Source of the DNA: Gigantopelta aegis
Lineage: Eukaryota > Mollusca > Gastropoda > Neomphalida > Peltospiridae
Assembly (NCBI RefSeq): GCF_016097555.1
Contig: NC_054706.1
Coordinates: 28,397,611-28,461,610 of the forward strand
Reading direction: 5' to 3'
Length of the DNA: 64,000 nt
Shown piece after piece: positions 1 to 10,442 of this stretch. Under the pieces are notes generated by a model. The model was given only the letters and a program-made list of their open reading frames with translations. It made no database searches and was not told the origin of the DNA. Made by a program: the position numbers and the translations under genes. Each line of letters starts with the position of its first letter. Within the stretch, counting starts at the first letter, position 1.

Positions 1-48
1 TGTATGTCTGTTTGTCTGTCTGTCTGCCTAATTTCTGAGAAAAAGAAA

Positions 49-375
49 TGTTTTAGAAAAAATGTATTTAACGACGCACTCAACACATTTTATTTACGGT
101 TATATGGCGTCAGACATATGGTTAAGGACCACACAGATTGAGAGAGGAAACCCGCTGTCGCCACTTCATGGGCTACTCTTTTCGATTAGCAGCAAGGGAT
201 CTTTTATATGTACCATCCCACAGACAGGATAGTACATACCACGGCCTCTGATATACCACTTGTGGTGCACTGGCTGGAACGACAAATAGCCCAATGGGCC
301 CACCGACGGGGATCGATGCCAGACCGACCGCGCATCGAGCGAGCGCTTTACCACTGGGCTACGTCCCGGCCCCCT
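49..375 (-). mobile_element. SINE, head A, tail 1
   Basis: Nearly full copy. The tRNA-like head (A-box TAGCCCAGTGG and B-box near GGGATCGATCC in sense) is at the right; the 3' tail ending GTCGTTAAATA is at the left. Confidence 0.9.
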
Positions 376-535
376 AGTTTCTGAGAGACGTAATTAAAGG
401 GATATTGGTTTACCACTGGACTACGTCCCGGCCCCCTAGTTTCTGAGAGACGTAATTAAAGGGATATTGGTTTACCACTGGGCTACGTCCCGGCCCCCTA
501 GTTTCTGAGAGACGTAATTAAAGGGATATTGGTTT
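348..535. repeat. 62-base tandem repeat, three copies, starting in a SINE head
   Basis: Each unit holds about 28 bases of the SINE head (ttaccactggg...cggcccc) plus 34 bases of flanking DNA. So the SINE/host junction was tandemly copied after insertion. Confidence 0.9.
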
Positions 536-670
536 GACGACACGTTCGGCATCTTGTAAAGTGAGAGTGCGCTTTGCGTTAACAACTGTCAGTTTTGAAC
601 TTTCCGAAGACCACATTTAACATATTTCTTAAATCTGACCTTAACTTGATTATTTTGGAGTTCACATATA

Positions 671-828
671 CAGGGCCGTAGCTAGCAGGGGGCAAGGGTG
701 GGGGGGTGGGGGGTGGGGGGCAGAAAAATTCGGAAAGCATTATAGAAACTTAAAGAAAAGGAGTTTTAGACTATTAACTACTCAGTTGCCCCCCCCCCCC
801 AACACAAAAAATCCTAGCTACGGCCCTG
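671..828. mobile_element. short inverted-repeat element, CAGGGCCGTA family
   Basis: Ends CAGGGCCGTAGCTAG and CTAGCTACGGCCCTG are perfect inverse copies. A 5-base duplication, atata, flanks it (666-670 and 829-833). The interior has a G-rich tract near one end and a C-rich tract near the other. Confidence 0.85.
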
Positions 829-1624
829 ATATAACTTTAAACTTTGAACACATCACAAGTAAAACAGCAATAACTATCCATAGTGAAATAATCGCATTAC
901 TTGGCATTTCTGTAGTTGGCGCTGCTTCTGTTGTTGGCGCTGCTGTTGTTGGCGCTGCTGTTGTTGGCACTGCTGTTGTAGTGGTGGTTGCTGCTGAAAA
1001 TGAAAATACATAAATGAACAATTATCGTGTCGATGGTTGCCAGCCAGAGACAGGACTGTCAAAACGTATTTTAAAATCAGTTCGTAAAAAATCGAAAAAT
1101 AAACCAATTTTACTTATTTGTTTCAAAGTATATGGCTTTGCACAACACCAATTTCATAATGCTCCCCCATATCCCTCCCCACCCCCGAAAAACAAAACAC
1201 AGAAAGAAAAAAAGATAAAATAAAACAAACAAAAACACCACTGCATTGTAGAAAGGCAAATTGTGGACTACTTTTACTTGGAAACGAGAAAACAACAAGT
1301 GGCCTGTCCAGGTGGGCGAGCGATCACTAGACTGGTCCTTGCGGCTAACGTTAGATGAATGTGATGCGATAGAAGACGATGGTACCAGTCAATCTGTCCG
1401 CGAGTGCACGGCCTCTAGAACACGCCACTGTTTTGCTTGTCAATCCTCAATATCTCAAACCATACACACACCATGCACACGGTCAAATACACTTAATTGC
1501 AAACATGCACACACTACACATGTGTGCACCCACACACCACACGTGCCTACACACAGGGAACAAGACAGAGAGACAGACAAATATATAGAAAGACAGAGAC
1601 ACACATGCAAAACACCACACATAC

Positions 1625-1627
<3 letters not shown>
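829..1627. other. non-coding stretch, no gene recognised
   Basis: Contains a GTTGTTGGCGCTGCT trinucleotide-rich patch (915-985) and AC-rich simple sequence (1460-1600). Open frames here are short and low in complexity. Confidence 0.6.
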
Positions 1628-1713
<86 letters not shown>

Positions 1714-1745
1714 CAGAGACACAGGCAGACAGACAGACAGACAGG
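1628..1745. repeat. (GA)n then (CAGA)n microsatellite
   Basis: About 34 GA units pass into GAGACA and CAGACAGA units, next to the 3' end of the LINE fragment. Confidence 0.95.
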
Positions 1746-2856
1746 CAGACAATTCAATTTATTGCATATTACCAAACAAGCTGGTGTTAGCCAACAGATA
1801 AAAAAAAAAAAAAAAAAAACCCATACAACATCTATAACAACAACAATTAATAATAATAACAATATTAATGTAAATGCCAGACGGAGAAACAAAGTTTGTA
1901 TTATATTTGTAGGAATAAAGTATATTATAAAAATAAATGGTTAAAGTACTTGGAAATAATTAAATTAAATTACTGCCCCACAGATAGCTGGAACAAGAAC
2001 TTTACGTTTAGAAATACAGCCGTCAATAAATGATAATACATGGTTAAGAATTTCAATGTCACCATTTATTGTATGACATAATAAATATAAATTGTAAATT
2101 GCTATTTATGAGTAGAGAAGTCGGAAAAGGAGTTTAACTTATCAAACAGTTGCTTTTCAACATAATAAATAGGACAGTCTAAAATAAAATGTTTTTCATC
2201 TTCCACAGCTTGAACAAAACACGTCCTCTGTTCAATTAGTTTTTTAGGTTTACAGAATCTTCCAAGTTCAATATGAAGATTGTGCGCACCGATTCTCATT
2301 TTAGTAAATTGTCTACTTTGTTCAAAGTTTGGTATGCAGAGCAGGTAGTTTTCTAATTTAGATTCTGATTTGAATAGACTGTATGTTCTGAGTTTAGAAT
2401 CATTGTTTTGAATAGTATCTGACCAGAATTCTATATATTTCGACTGGAGTTCTTGTTTCAGCTTACGTGTATCTCTGTGAGGAAAATAAAGAGCCTTGGT
2501 TGTCCCATATTTGACTAAAGGCAAAATTTATGCACATAATTTTTATATAAAATGACCAGTTTAAATTGGATGAGTTATTATAATAATATGATTTCAAGTA
2601 CACCTTATGCACTATTGACGAACAGTTATGTGTTCCCAATCTAAACCAGTATTTTGCTGCAAGGGGTAAGCATGTAATAAGAAGTGGGTGCTGGCCAAGT
2701 TCACCGCGTATAGCATCATGGGCGCTTCTTTTGTTAACACCAAGTAGGTATTTATAGAATTTTATTTGAACACTTTCGAATGGAGTATTGTCACATATCT
2801 TTTTGAAACTCCAACGGTCTACTCCTTTGAGATAATAGGGGCTCCAAACCTCAGAC
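1745..2856 (-). mobile_element. LINE 3' fragment, C-terminal part of ORF2, 5'-truncated
   Basis: Two adjoining frames carry EVWSPYYLKGVDRWSFKK, FYKYLLGVNKRSAHDAIRGE and KMRIGAHNLHIELGRFCKP, the region after the reverse transcriptase in Jockey/CR1-like molluscan LINEs. A frameshift lies near 2520. The 3' end has an AATAAA-like sequence and a TGTC-type tail merging into the microsatellite. Confidence 0.75.
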
Positions 2857-2859
2857 AGA

Positions 2860-3480
2860 GAGACAGACAGAGAGAAAGGGAAAGAGGAGAGGGAAAGAAC
2901 ATAACGATATTTACGGAAAACCCCCACCCCAAAACATACTTTGTGATCGACAGTCATTGATTCGGGTTTTCAAACAATCCAATTCACTCTTCAGCTTCTG
3001 AATTCTGCGAACGATATAAAACAATTAATAGCACTCGGACCAATATCACTTGAAGGCGAGTCGAGGCGAGCGCTCAAACATTGGGGTACATCTCGCCATC
3101 AGGTCGCTGAAAGACATCAGTGCTACAGCTAACCCACTAGAGAAAGAGAAAGTGGCCAACTAGGGCTTTGTCAAGTGATTCTATCGTTATTGTTTCCTTA
3201 ATATCTAGTTTTATTATCGTGTTCACATGTCATTAACGACGCCCTGGGCACAAAGAAAACGTATGGATTGAAACACGTTTTTCAGCTTACAAAACTGCAT
3301 GAAACTTTATATTATCGACAATAATAAGACCTTTTTTTATATTTGCAGTCTAAAATAGAGATACAAATCGTAGCTTATTTCCTCCGATAGCAAAGGCGCT
3401 GGTACCTTTTGGAACGACAATAGCATAGAGTTAAAAACCGATTTATTTTGGCTCTAGTACTCTGTGTATTTTCTGGCGTT
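2860..3480. other. unassigned sequence
   Basis: CAGA simple sequence at the left, then unique-looking DNA without convincing coding, repeat ends or RNA genes. Confidence 0.5.
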
Positions 3481-4740
3481 CACGTGAATAATATTCAGTT
3501 TACGAAAGAAAATAGGATGGATTTGAGATGCAATTTTACCTTCTCCGGCATTCTATACCAATTCAGGGGCGGATTATGGGGGATTTCCCAGTTGCACGGA
3601 CCCCCCCCCCCCCAACTCCACCACGTAGATCTAACTAATTATTGATGTCCACGTAAAATTTATAATTTCAAATTATAAACATATACATATTGTTTCGGAC
3701 CCCCCCCCCCCCCCCCCCCCCCCCTTTACCTAAAGCATAACCCGCCACTGCAATTCTATGTTTCTCGTGTTAATAAAGGAGGGTCGGGTTCGGAAATACA
3801 AAGAGTATAGATTTGAGATGCTGTTTTACCTTGTTTGACACTCTCTACTAATTGCATCTTTCCCGGGAGAGGCTGTTCTCCTATAGACGAGGCACTAGAT
3901 AGAGATTTATAGAATCAGCTACTATTTTGACAAATGCCCATTCGACTCTACGTTGTGCAGAGATGCGGCCCTGACCATGTATTACGGTTTTGTCGTGCAG
4001 ATTTAATAAAAGACAGTCACGTTTATAAAGACAATAGTATAAAGTTTAGATGCGGTTTACCTGTTCTGGCACCTCTACTAATTTTATTGCTCCCAGTCTC
4101 AGTTAAGAAGAATCAATTTTGAAAAGACAATAGTATAAATTTTAAAGGCAAATTTAACCCTTCTGTCACTCTCTACAACCTATGTGTTTCCTGTGTTAGT
4201 AAAAGAAAATCAAGTTTGAAAAGACAATAGTATACATTTGAAAAGTGATTTTACCCCTTCTGTCACTCTCAACAACCTATGTGTTTTCTGTGTTAGTAAA
4301 TGAAAATCAATTTTGAAAAGACAATAGCATAAATTTGAAAGGTGATTTTACCCCTTCTGTCACTCTCAACAACCTATGTGTTTTCTGTGTTAGTAAAAGA
4401 GAATCAAGTTTGAAAAGACAATAGTATACATTTGAAAAGTGATTTTACCCCTTCTGTCACTCTCAACAACCTATGTGTTTTCTGTGTTAGTAAAAGAGAA
4501 TCAAGTTTGAAAAGACAATAGTATACATTTGAAAAGTGATTTTACCCCTTCTGTCACTCTCAACAACCTATGTGTTTTCTGTGTTAGTAAAAGAGAATCA
4601 AGTTTGAAAAGACAATAGTATACATTTGAAAAGTGATTTTACCCCTTCTGTCACTCTCAACAACCTATGTGTTTTCTGTGTTAGTAAAAGAAAATCAATT
4701 TTGAAAAGATAATAATATAAATTTGAAAGGCGAATTAACC
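3480..4740 (-). repeat. tandem array of about 96-base units derived from an exon/intron boundary
   Basis: From 4140 to 4740 about six nearly identical 96-97-base units repeat. Older, diverged units continue left to about 3480 and are interrupted by the inserted element 3564-3750. On the minus strand each unit has a donor-like AG|gtaaa at the place where the peptide exon 1 has its donor, and an acceptor-like cttttactaacacag. The last unit merges into exon 1 of the peptide candidate. Confidence 0.75.
3564..3750. mobile_element. short inverted-repeat element with 5-base target duplication
   Basis: Begins CAGGGGCGGATTATG and ends CATAACCCGCCACTG, inverse copies with a few changes. It is flanked by caatt (559-563 as 3559-3563, and 3751-3755). 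It carries two long C tracts and splits an old unit of the 96-base array. Confidence 0.8.
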
Positions 4741-4867
4741 TGTTATGGCAGCGTCTAATGCGCCTACCATGATGTCTCCAGCGCCAACTCCACCACCTGC
4801 CTCCGTGAGCTTCCGAGCACACGAGGAAAACACCGAGAAGTACCACTAAGATCAACGACAGCTTCAT
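4657..4867 (-). CDS. candidate secreted cationic Trp/Arg/His-rich peptide, two exons
   Basis: Exon 1 (4867-4740) begins MKLSLILVVLLGVFLVCSEA, a classic signal peptide, followed by HGGRWWSWRWRHHGRRIRRC and HN. It ends AACAG|gttaat in phase 2. A 64-base intron with a pyrimidine-rich tract ending tttactaacacag leads to exon 2 (4675-4657), which adds RKHIGC and a stop. The product would be 48 residues, about 28 mature, with two cysteines closing a C-terminal ring. A TATA box sits 54 bases upstream of the ATG. Exon 1 is well supported; exon 2 lies in the first unit of the adjacent tandem array and is a guess. The composition resembles host-defence peptides, but I recognise no family. It may also be a decayed copy of a larger gene. 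Confidence 0.4.
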
Positions 4868-4920
4868 CTTCGTCAGAGAACAGCTCTTGTTGCAGAATAC
4901 CAACCGGTCTTACCGATACA

Positions 4921-4928
4921 CTTATATA
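4921..4928 (-). promoter_or_regulatory. TATA box of the peptide candidate
   Basis: TATATAAG on the minus strand. A start site about 30 bases downstream (near 4895) would leave a short leader before the ATG at 4867. Confidence 0.45.
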
Positions 4929-5158
4929 ATGGAAATCTTGTAAACAATTTACACACGCTGAGAAGCATCAAAGACTCGCAATTTTTTGTCAGATGGAAGA
5001 TAGCAACATGTGATACATCCGACAATTAGACTCAACACGTTCGCCACATTCACCAATGCAACACGTCCAATAAAAAACAGCAGGGTGGAAATCGATTACA
5101 CTGTGACGTATAGTGAACCTGGTAAGCATGTGTCTGTGACGCGTAAGTTAGCTACAAG

Positions 5159-5485
5159 GAAGAAAATGTTTTATGTAACGACGCACACTCAACACATTTT
5201 ATTTACGGTTATATGGCGTCAGACATATGGTTAAGGACCACACAGATATTGAGGAAGGAAACCCGCTGTCGCCACTTCATGGCCTACTCTTTTCGATTAG
5301 CAGCAAGGGATCTTTTATATGCACCATCCCACAGACAGGGTAGTAGATACCACGGCCTTTGATGTACCAGTCGCGGTGCACTGGCTGGAGCGAGAAATAG
5401 CCCAATGGGCCCACTGACGGGGATCGATCCCAAACCGACCGCGCATCAAGCGAGCGCTTTATCACTGGGCTGCGTCTCGCCCGTC
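5159..5485 (-). mobile_element. SINE, head A, tail 1, full length
   Basis: Flanked by a 9-base target duplication agctacaag (5150-5158, 5486-5494). The 3' end carries ATTTTCTTCC. Confidence 0.93.
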
Positions 5486-5641
5486 AGCTACAAGTTGTAA
5501 ATATCTAGTCGATAAAGATGTTAAAATGTGCTTTTTGAGGATATGTATTAAATAGAATAATACATTCGTGTCCGTTAGATATCATTTATCTCACAACTCG
5601 TTGTTTAAAAACGTATTAAACTCGCTTTCGCTCGTTAGATG

Positions 5642-5803
5642 CATTTTAAAACAACTCGTTGTGAGGTAAATTGGATCTAATGGCCACTCGTGTACCATTT
5701 TAAAACAACTCGTTGTGAGGTAAATTGGATCTAATGGCCACTCATGTACCATTTTAAAACAACTCGTTGTGAGGTAAATTGGATCTAATGGCCACTCATG
5801 TAC
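5642..5803. repeat. 54-base tandem repeat, three copies
   Basis: The unit cattttaaaacaactcgttg... is almost perfect. Because 54 is divisible by three, it makes a repeated 18-residue open frame on the minus strand, with no other sign of coding. Confidence 0.9.
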
Positions 5804-6019
5804 CATTTTCTTCAATTAATACATTGAGGTAGGGTTTGTAGGACTGATATATATGGGTCATAGTTTGGTTGATTTATTGCATATGGTGTTTTTAAACACA
5901 ACCGTTAACTTTGTCGCCTATGGGATTTTATTTGGTATAGTGATACCTATAAGACATCTGGTATGTCCCAGTAAAATAAATAATATTCGATTTTTCTATA
6001 ACAGATTATATGAGGTAAA

Positions 6020-7920
6020 TTTGTGTAAGGGTAGTGATGAGTGAGTGTGTAGTGTGTTAGGGAAGTTGTGTCTGAGGGTAGTCGTGTGTTATGGTAGTCG
6101 CGATCGTGTGTTGGTGACTGTTAGGGTAGTGATGTGTGTTAGTGTAATCATGTATTAGTGTTATTTAACGACGCACTCAACACATTTTATTTACGGTTAT
6201 ATGGCGTCAAACGTACGATGAAGAACCACAAAGATAACGAGAGAGGAATCTCGCTGTCGCCACTTCATGGGCTACTCTTTTCGATTAGTAGCAAGGGATC
6301 TTTTATATGCACCATCCCACAGACAGGGTAGTGTATACCACGGCTTTTGATATACCAGTCGTGGTGCACTGGCTGGAACGAGAAATAGCCCAATGGGCCC
6401 ACCAACGGGGATCGATCCCACATCGACCGCGCATCAAGCGAGCGCTGTACCACTGGGCTACATCCCGCCCCTATGTTAGGGTAGTGGTGTGTGTTAGTGT
6501 AGTGGTGTGTGTTAGGGTGGTCGTGTGTTAGGTTAGTGGTGTTTGTTAGGGTAGTGGTGTGTTAGGGTAGTGGCGAGTGTTAGGGTGGTGAGTGTTAGGG
6601 TAGTGTGTGTGTTAGGATAGTGGCGTGTCTTAAGGTAATGGTGTGTGTTAGTATAGTGATGTGTAAGGTTAGTGATGTGTGTTAGGTTAGTGATGTGTGT
6701 TAGTATAGTGATGTGTAAGGTTAGTGATGTGTGTAAGGTTAGTGATGTGTGTTAGGTTAGTGATGTGTGTTAGGGTAGTGGTGTGTCTTACGGTAGTGGT
6801 GTGTCTTAAGGTAATGATGTGTGTTAGTGTAGTGCTGTGTTAGATTAGTGATGTGTGTTAGGGTAATGGTGTGTGTTAGGGTAGTGATGTGTGTTACGGT
6901 AATGGTATGTGTTAGTGTAGTGATGTGTTGGGTTAGTGATATATGTTAGGGTAGTGGTGTGTGTTAGTGTAGTAGTGTGTTGCGACAGTCGTGTGTTAGG
7001 GTAGTGGTGTGTGTTAAGGTAGTGATATGTGTTAGGGTAGTAGTGTGTTACGGCAGTCGTGTGTTAGGGTAGTGATGTGTGTTAGGGTAATTGTGTGTGC
7101 TAGGGTAGTGGTGTGTCTTAAGGTAGTGGTGTGTGTTAGTGTAGTGATGTGTTGGGTTAGTGATGTATGTTAGGGTAGTGGTGTGTTACGACAGTCGTGT
7201 GTTAGGGTAGTGGTGTGTCTTAGGGTAGTGATGTGTGTTAGGGTAGTGGTGTGTGTTAGTGTAGTAGTGTGTTACGACAGTCGTGTGTTAGTGTAGTGGT
7301 GTGTGTTAGTGTAGTGGTGTGTGTTAGTGAGGTCGTGTGTTAGGTTAGTGGTGTGTGTTACGGTAGTCATGTGTTAGGGTCGTCATGTGTGTTAGGGTAC
7401 TGGTGTGTGTGTGTTAAGGTAGTGGTTTGTGTTAGGGTAGTCATGTGTTAGGGTAGCGATGTGTGTTAGTGTTGTGATATGTTAGGTTAGTGGTGTGTGT
7501 TAGGGTAGTCGTGTGTTAAAGTAGTGGTGTGTGTTAGGGTAGTGGCGTGTGTTAGGGTAGTGTGTGTATTAGGGTAGCGGTGTGTGTTAAGGTAATGGTG
7601 TGTGTTACGGTAATGGTGTGTGTTAGTGTGTGAGGAAAGTGTGGTGTGATGGTAGTCGTGTGTTAGAGTGGTGGTGTATGAGGGTAATGATATGTTAGGG
7701 TAGTTGTGTGTAAGGGTAGTTGCGTGTAAGGGTGGTAGGGTATGAGGGTAGCGATGGTGATAGTGTGTTAGGGTAGTGGTGAGGGAGAGTAGTGGTGTGT
7801 GAGGGTTGTGATGTGTAAGGTTGGTGGGGTGTGAAGGAAGTGGTGTGCAATGGTGGTGGTGCGTTAAGGTAACGATGGTAGTGGTGAGTTAGGGTAGAGG
7901 CAGATAAGGGCGGGGTGTGT
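6020..7920 (+). repeat. GTGTTAGGGTAGTG-type minisatellite
   Basis: Irregular units of about 14-21 bases built on gtgttagggtagtggtgt, with many variants, for almost 2 kb. It is the reverse complement of the theme in the arrays at 10.4-12.6 kb and 26.8-28.5 kb. A SINE interrupts it at 6158-6472. Confidence 0.9.
6158..6472 (-). mobile_element. SINE, head A, tail 1, inside the minisatellite
   Basis: Full-length copy from TATTTAACGACG at the left to GGGCTACATCCCGCCCC at the right. Confidence 0.92.
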
Positions 7921-8116
7921 GTGACCTCATTTAATTAAAATAAACTTCCTTATCCAAGTAGATCGACGAATTAAGGTAGGCAGATATGGACGAATGTACA
8001 GATGGAGTGAAACAGAATATGTGACATAGATACACACATTTTTAAAAAGCTTTATTAATTGATATATTAAAAAGTAATAGTTTTGAGATGAATGCAACTG
8101 AAATGTTTATATATCT

Positions 8117-8261
8117 CAATGGTGTAGCCAGCATGAGGCAGACGAGGCACTTGCCTCGTCTAGAATTTCCCCAGATTTATTCTAATTTTCCCATGATACT
8201 GATATTTATTTTACAGGTCTGGGTTTGCCTCGGCGTTTTTTCCTCTCTGGCTACGCCCCAG
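8117..8261. mobile_element. 145-base inverted-repeat element with proven empty site
   Basis: Ends CAATGGTGTAGCCAG and CTGGCTACGCCCCAG are inverse copies with mismatches. It is flanked by tatct (8112-8116, 8262-8266). The paralogue at 26160-26164 has a single tatct and no insert. Confidence 0.9.
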
Positions 8262-8351
8262 TATCTGCACGTATTTGACGTAATACATATAAAAGTATAA
8301 AAAGATATGTTTTTCTATTATGTAAAATAAATGTGGCTATTTTTTCCTTAA

Positions 8352-9162
8352 AGGGACACACCCTAGTTACGGTTATTTGTTAACCATTACGGCGTTGTTT
8401 TTCGCTATTAAACCCATTTTTTCACAAATAAAATTGCACTTTACTTACCGTTTATTATTTAGAATACACATTTCCATTCACCTGAAGTGCTTTTTGGTAA
8501 TCCTGATGTGTGTAAAACCACGAAATGCATTTTTTTGCATTTTTTCACAAGTCGTGCTGTCGAGAAAAAACCGTTAAGCAAGCGAGGTCCAATCTATTTT
8601 TAGAGGGAATCTTCCTGTGTAAACGTCACAGATGTTGGTATACCACGTGACCGTTATCATTTTGGTTCGGTTTGTTTTCTCGTGCACGGTTCGCGCAATC
8701 AACATCCGATTTGTTGTTGTTCATTTGTGAGATTTTTCTTCACAGTTCGTGAACATTTTCAGTAACAATCAAGTTCAGACAAGTAAGTGTCTCAATACAA
8801 AACGTTACAAACCCTTAAAACCAATATTTTTGCTAAGTCTTACGATATCTGGAGAGGGGATACAACCAGGACAGCACAGTTGGAACATGTCCAGGAGACG
8901 TGAAACGAACGCACCCCAAGTCTGTGAAATTTGTCGTGACGTAGGCATTGTTGTGCTTCGAGCGACATCTACCGGTGACATCAGAATACTAACTTTCAAA
9001 ATTATTTCAAGCAATTGGGACATGGGGATTCCCATGGTATTTATCGATATAAAACCTGCTTTTTCACTCCATTTGATAAAAACGTGATCTAAGTGTGTTA
9101 CAGGTTTGCAGATTAACCAAATTATAATTTATTTTCGCTGGATGGAACTAGGGTGTGCGGCT
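8352..9162. mobile_element. TTAA-flanked non-autonomous element, about 0.8 kb
   Basis: Ends AGGGACACACCCTAGTT and AACTAGGGTGTGCGGCT are inverse copies, with TTAA on each side (8348-8351, 9163-9166). TTAA targets suggest piggyBac or Kolobok machinery supplied in trans. A 112-codon open frame (8749-9087) is unrecognised and probably not coding. Confidence 0.8.
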
Positions 9163-9166
9163 TTAA

Positions 9167-9477
9167 AGGCATATTGTCACAGACCACTGGCCTATTTAAT
9201 GGTCTAACAAAGTATTACCTGAACAAATATATTTTGATTTGTCTAAATGTACTTTATTCAACCATCTTCATAACCACCATACTCCATTTATTAATGACAT
9301 TTTGTAAAAATAATTGAATTATGGCAATGGTCCATAATTCAAAAACTAAAATTGCCGAGAGGGATGACATTGATTTCACTCCATCAAGGTTCAGTTAAGA
9401 TGATGCAATAGCTAGATTTGGTTATTTATTATCCATTTTTAGATAAATATGTTCCTTAAATCTGTGACAGTATGCCT
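9167..9477. mobile_element. TTAA-flanked non-autonomous element, 311 bases, copy 1
   Basis: Ends AGGCATATTGTCACAGA and TCTGTGACAGTATGCCT. It shares its left TTAA with the previous element; the right TTAA is at 9478-9481. The paralogous site at 26249-26252 has one TTAA and neither element. Confidence 0.9.
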
Positions 9478-10005
9478 TTAAAGTGGCTAGAAGTTTCTGA
9501 AAGTGGCGATTTATGAAAACCAATGGGGCGATGTTTTTTCTTGACCAAGGCCGACCACTGATGCACACACACACAAACACATGCACGCGCGCGCGCACAC
9601 ACGTAATTGAAATTGACAATATAACTGATAAAAACTGGTAAGCTGCTGATAAATCAGCTGCAACCTATTGCAATGTACACAAATAACCTCATTCAATTAA
9701 AATAAACTTCGAAGTAGATCGACGAATTAAGGTAGGCAGAAATGGACGAATGTACGGACGGAGTAAAAGACAGAATATGTGCCGTGGACAACAGTAATTT
9801 TGTAACATGTTTTCGTGATTCATATTCAAATACATTGTGTAATACCAACACCTGTCACAGAAAAATCTAACCTAATTTATTTCACTGGGACATATCTGTA
9901 CTGAGGTGTCTTCAGCATAAAGTGAAAAACATATGTTGCAATTTACGTTTACATTTCAGTCAAAGTCATAGCTAGAAATTAATTTGACAAAATATTTTTA
10001 TTTAT

Positions 10006-10440
10006 TTTATTTTATTTTATTTTGTTTGTTTGTTTGTTTGTTTGTTTGTTTGTTTGTTTGTTTGTTTGTTTATTTGTTTATTTATTTATCAATTTGTTTG
10101 TTTGTTTGTTTGTTTGTTTATTTATTTATTTATTTATTTATCAATTTATTATTATGTGTTTTAACCATTATATCTTCTTTCTTCTTCTCCTATATTTCCC
10201 AGTTCTTTCCATTCTATGTGTCATAGCAATTTGTTTTGCTTTTTACCAATCTTTAATTTATACAGAAACATTACAAATGCATTTATGTATCAAATTGTTA
10301 TATATGACTATATAACATTATTATACCACAAATTAGATATATGTACTTGTATATAAATTATATCACTTTGATGTAAGGCCATGAATTCAAGGCTCCCCAA
10401 CCTTGATATGGTCAGAATGGACGGGAAAATAAATATTTTA
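10006..10440 (+). mobile_element. probable LINE 3' untranslated tail with (TTTG)n
   Basis: Absent from the paralogue at 26.8 kb, so inserted. It has long TTTG/TTTA repeats, then a GTAAGG...AAGGCTCCCCAACCTTGA hairpin and GGGAAAATAAAT end resembling the end of 36420-36760. Both look like 3' ends of one LINE family. Inference. Confidence 0.45.
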
Positions 10441-10442
10441 AA

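Larger units (their letters stand above)
8025..10005. repeat. segment duplicated at 26075-26805 (copy with insertions)
   Basis: Matches 26075-26805 closely once the insertions at 8117-8261 and 8352-9477 are removed. Both copies lead into related AC-rich satellites. A stretch near 7922-8022 repeats at 9685-9790. Confidence 0.85.

Noticed and set aside
1261-1944. 227-codon open frame
   Set aside because: More than half is (GA)n and AC-rich repeat; the rest matches no family I know.
5591-5815. Repeat peptide of 18-residue units
   Set aside because: Consequence of a 54-base tandem repeat; no other coding sign.
6020-7920. Interstitial telomere (TTAGGG)n
   Set aside because: TTAGGG words occur only as part of the longer gtgttagggtagtg unit and never in tandem with each other.
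8749-9087. 112-codon frame with a CxxC pair as a small zinc protein
   Set aside because: It lies inside a TTAA-flanked non-autonomous element and lacks further zinc ligands.
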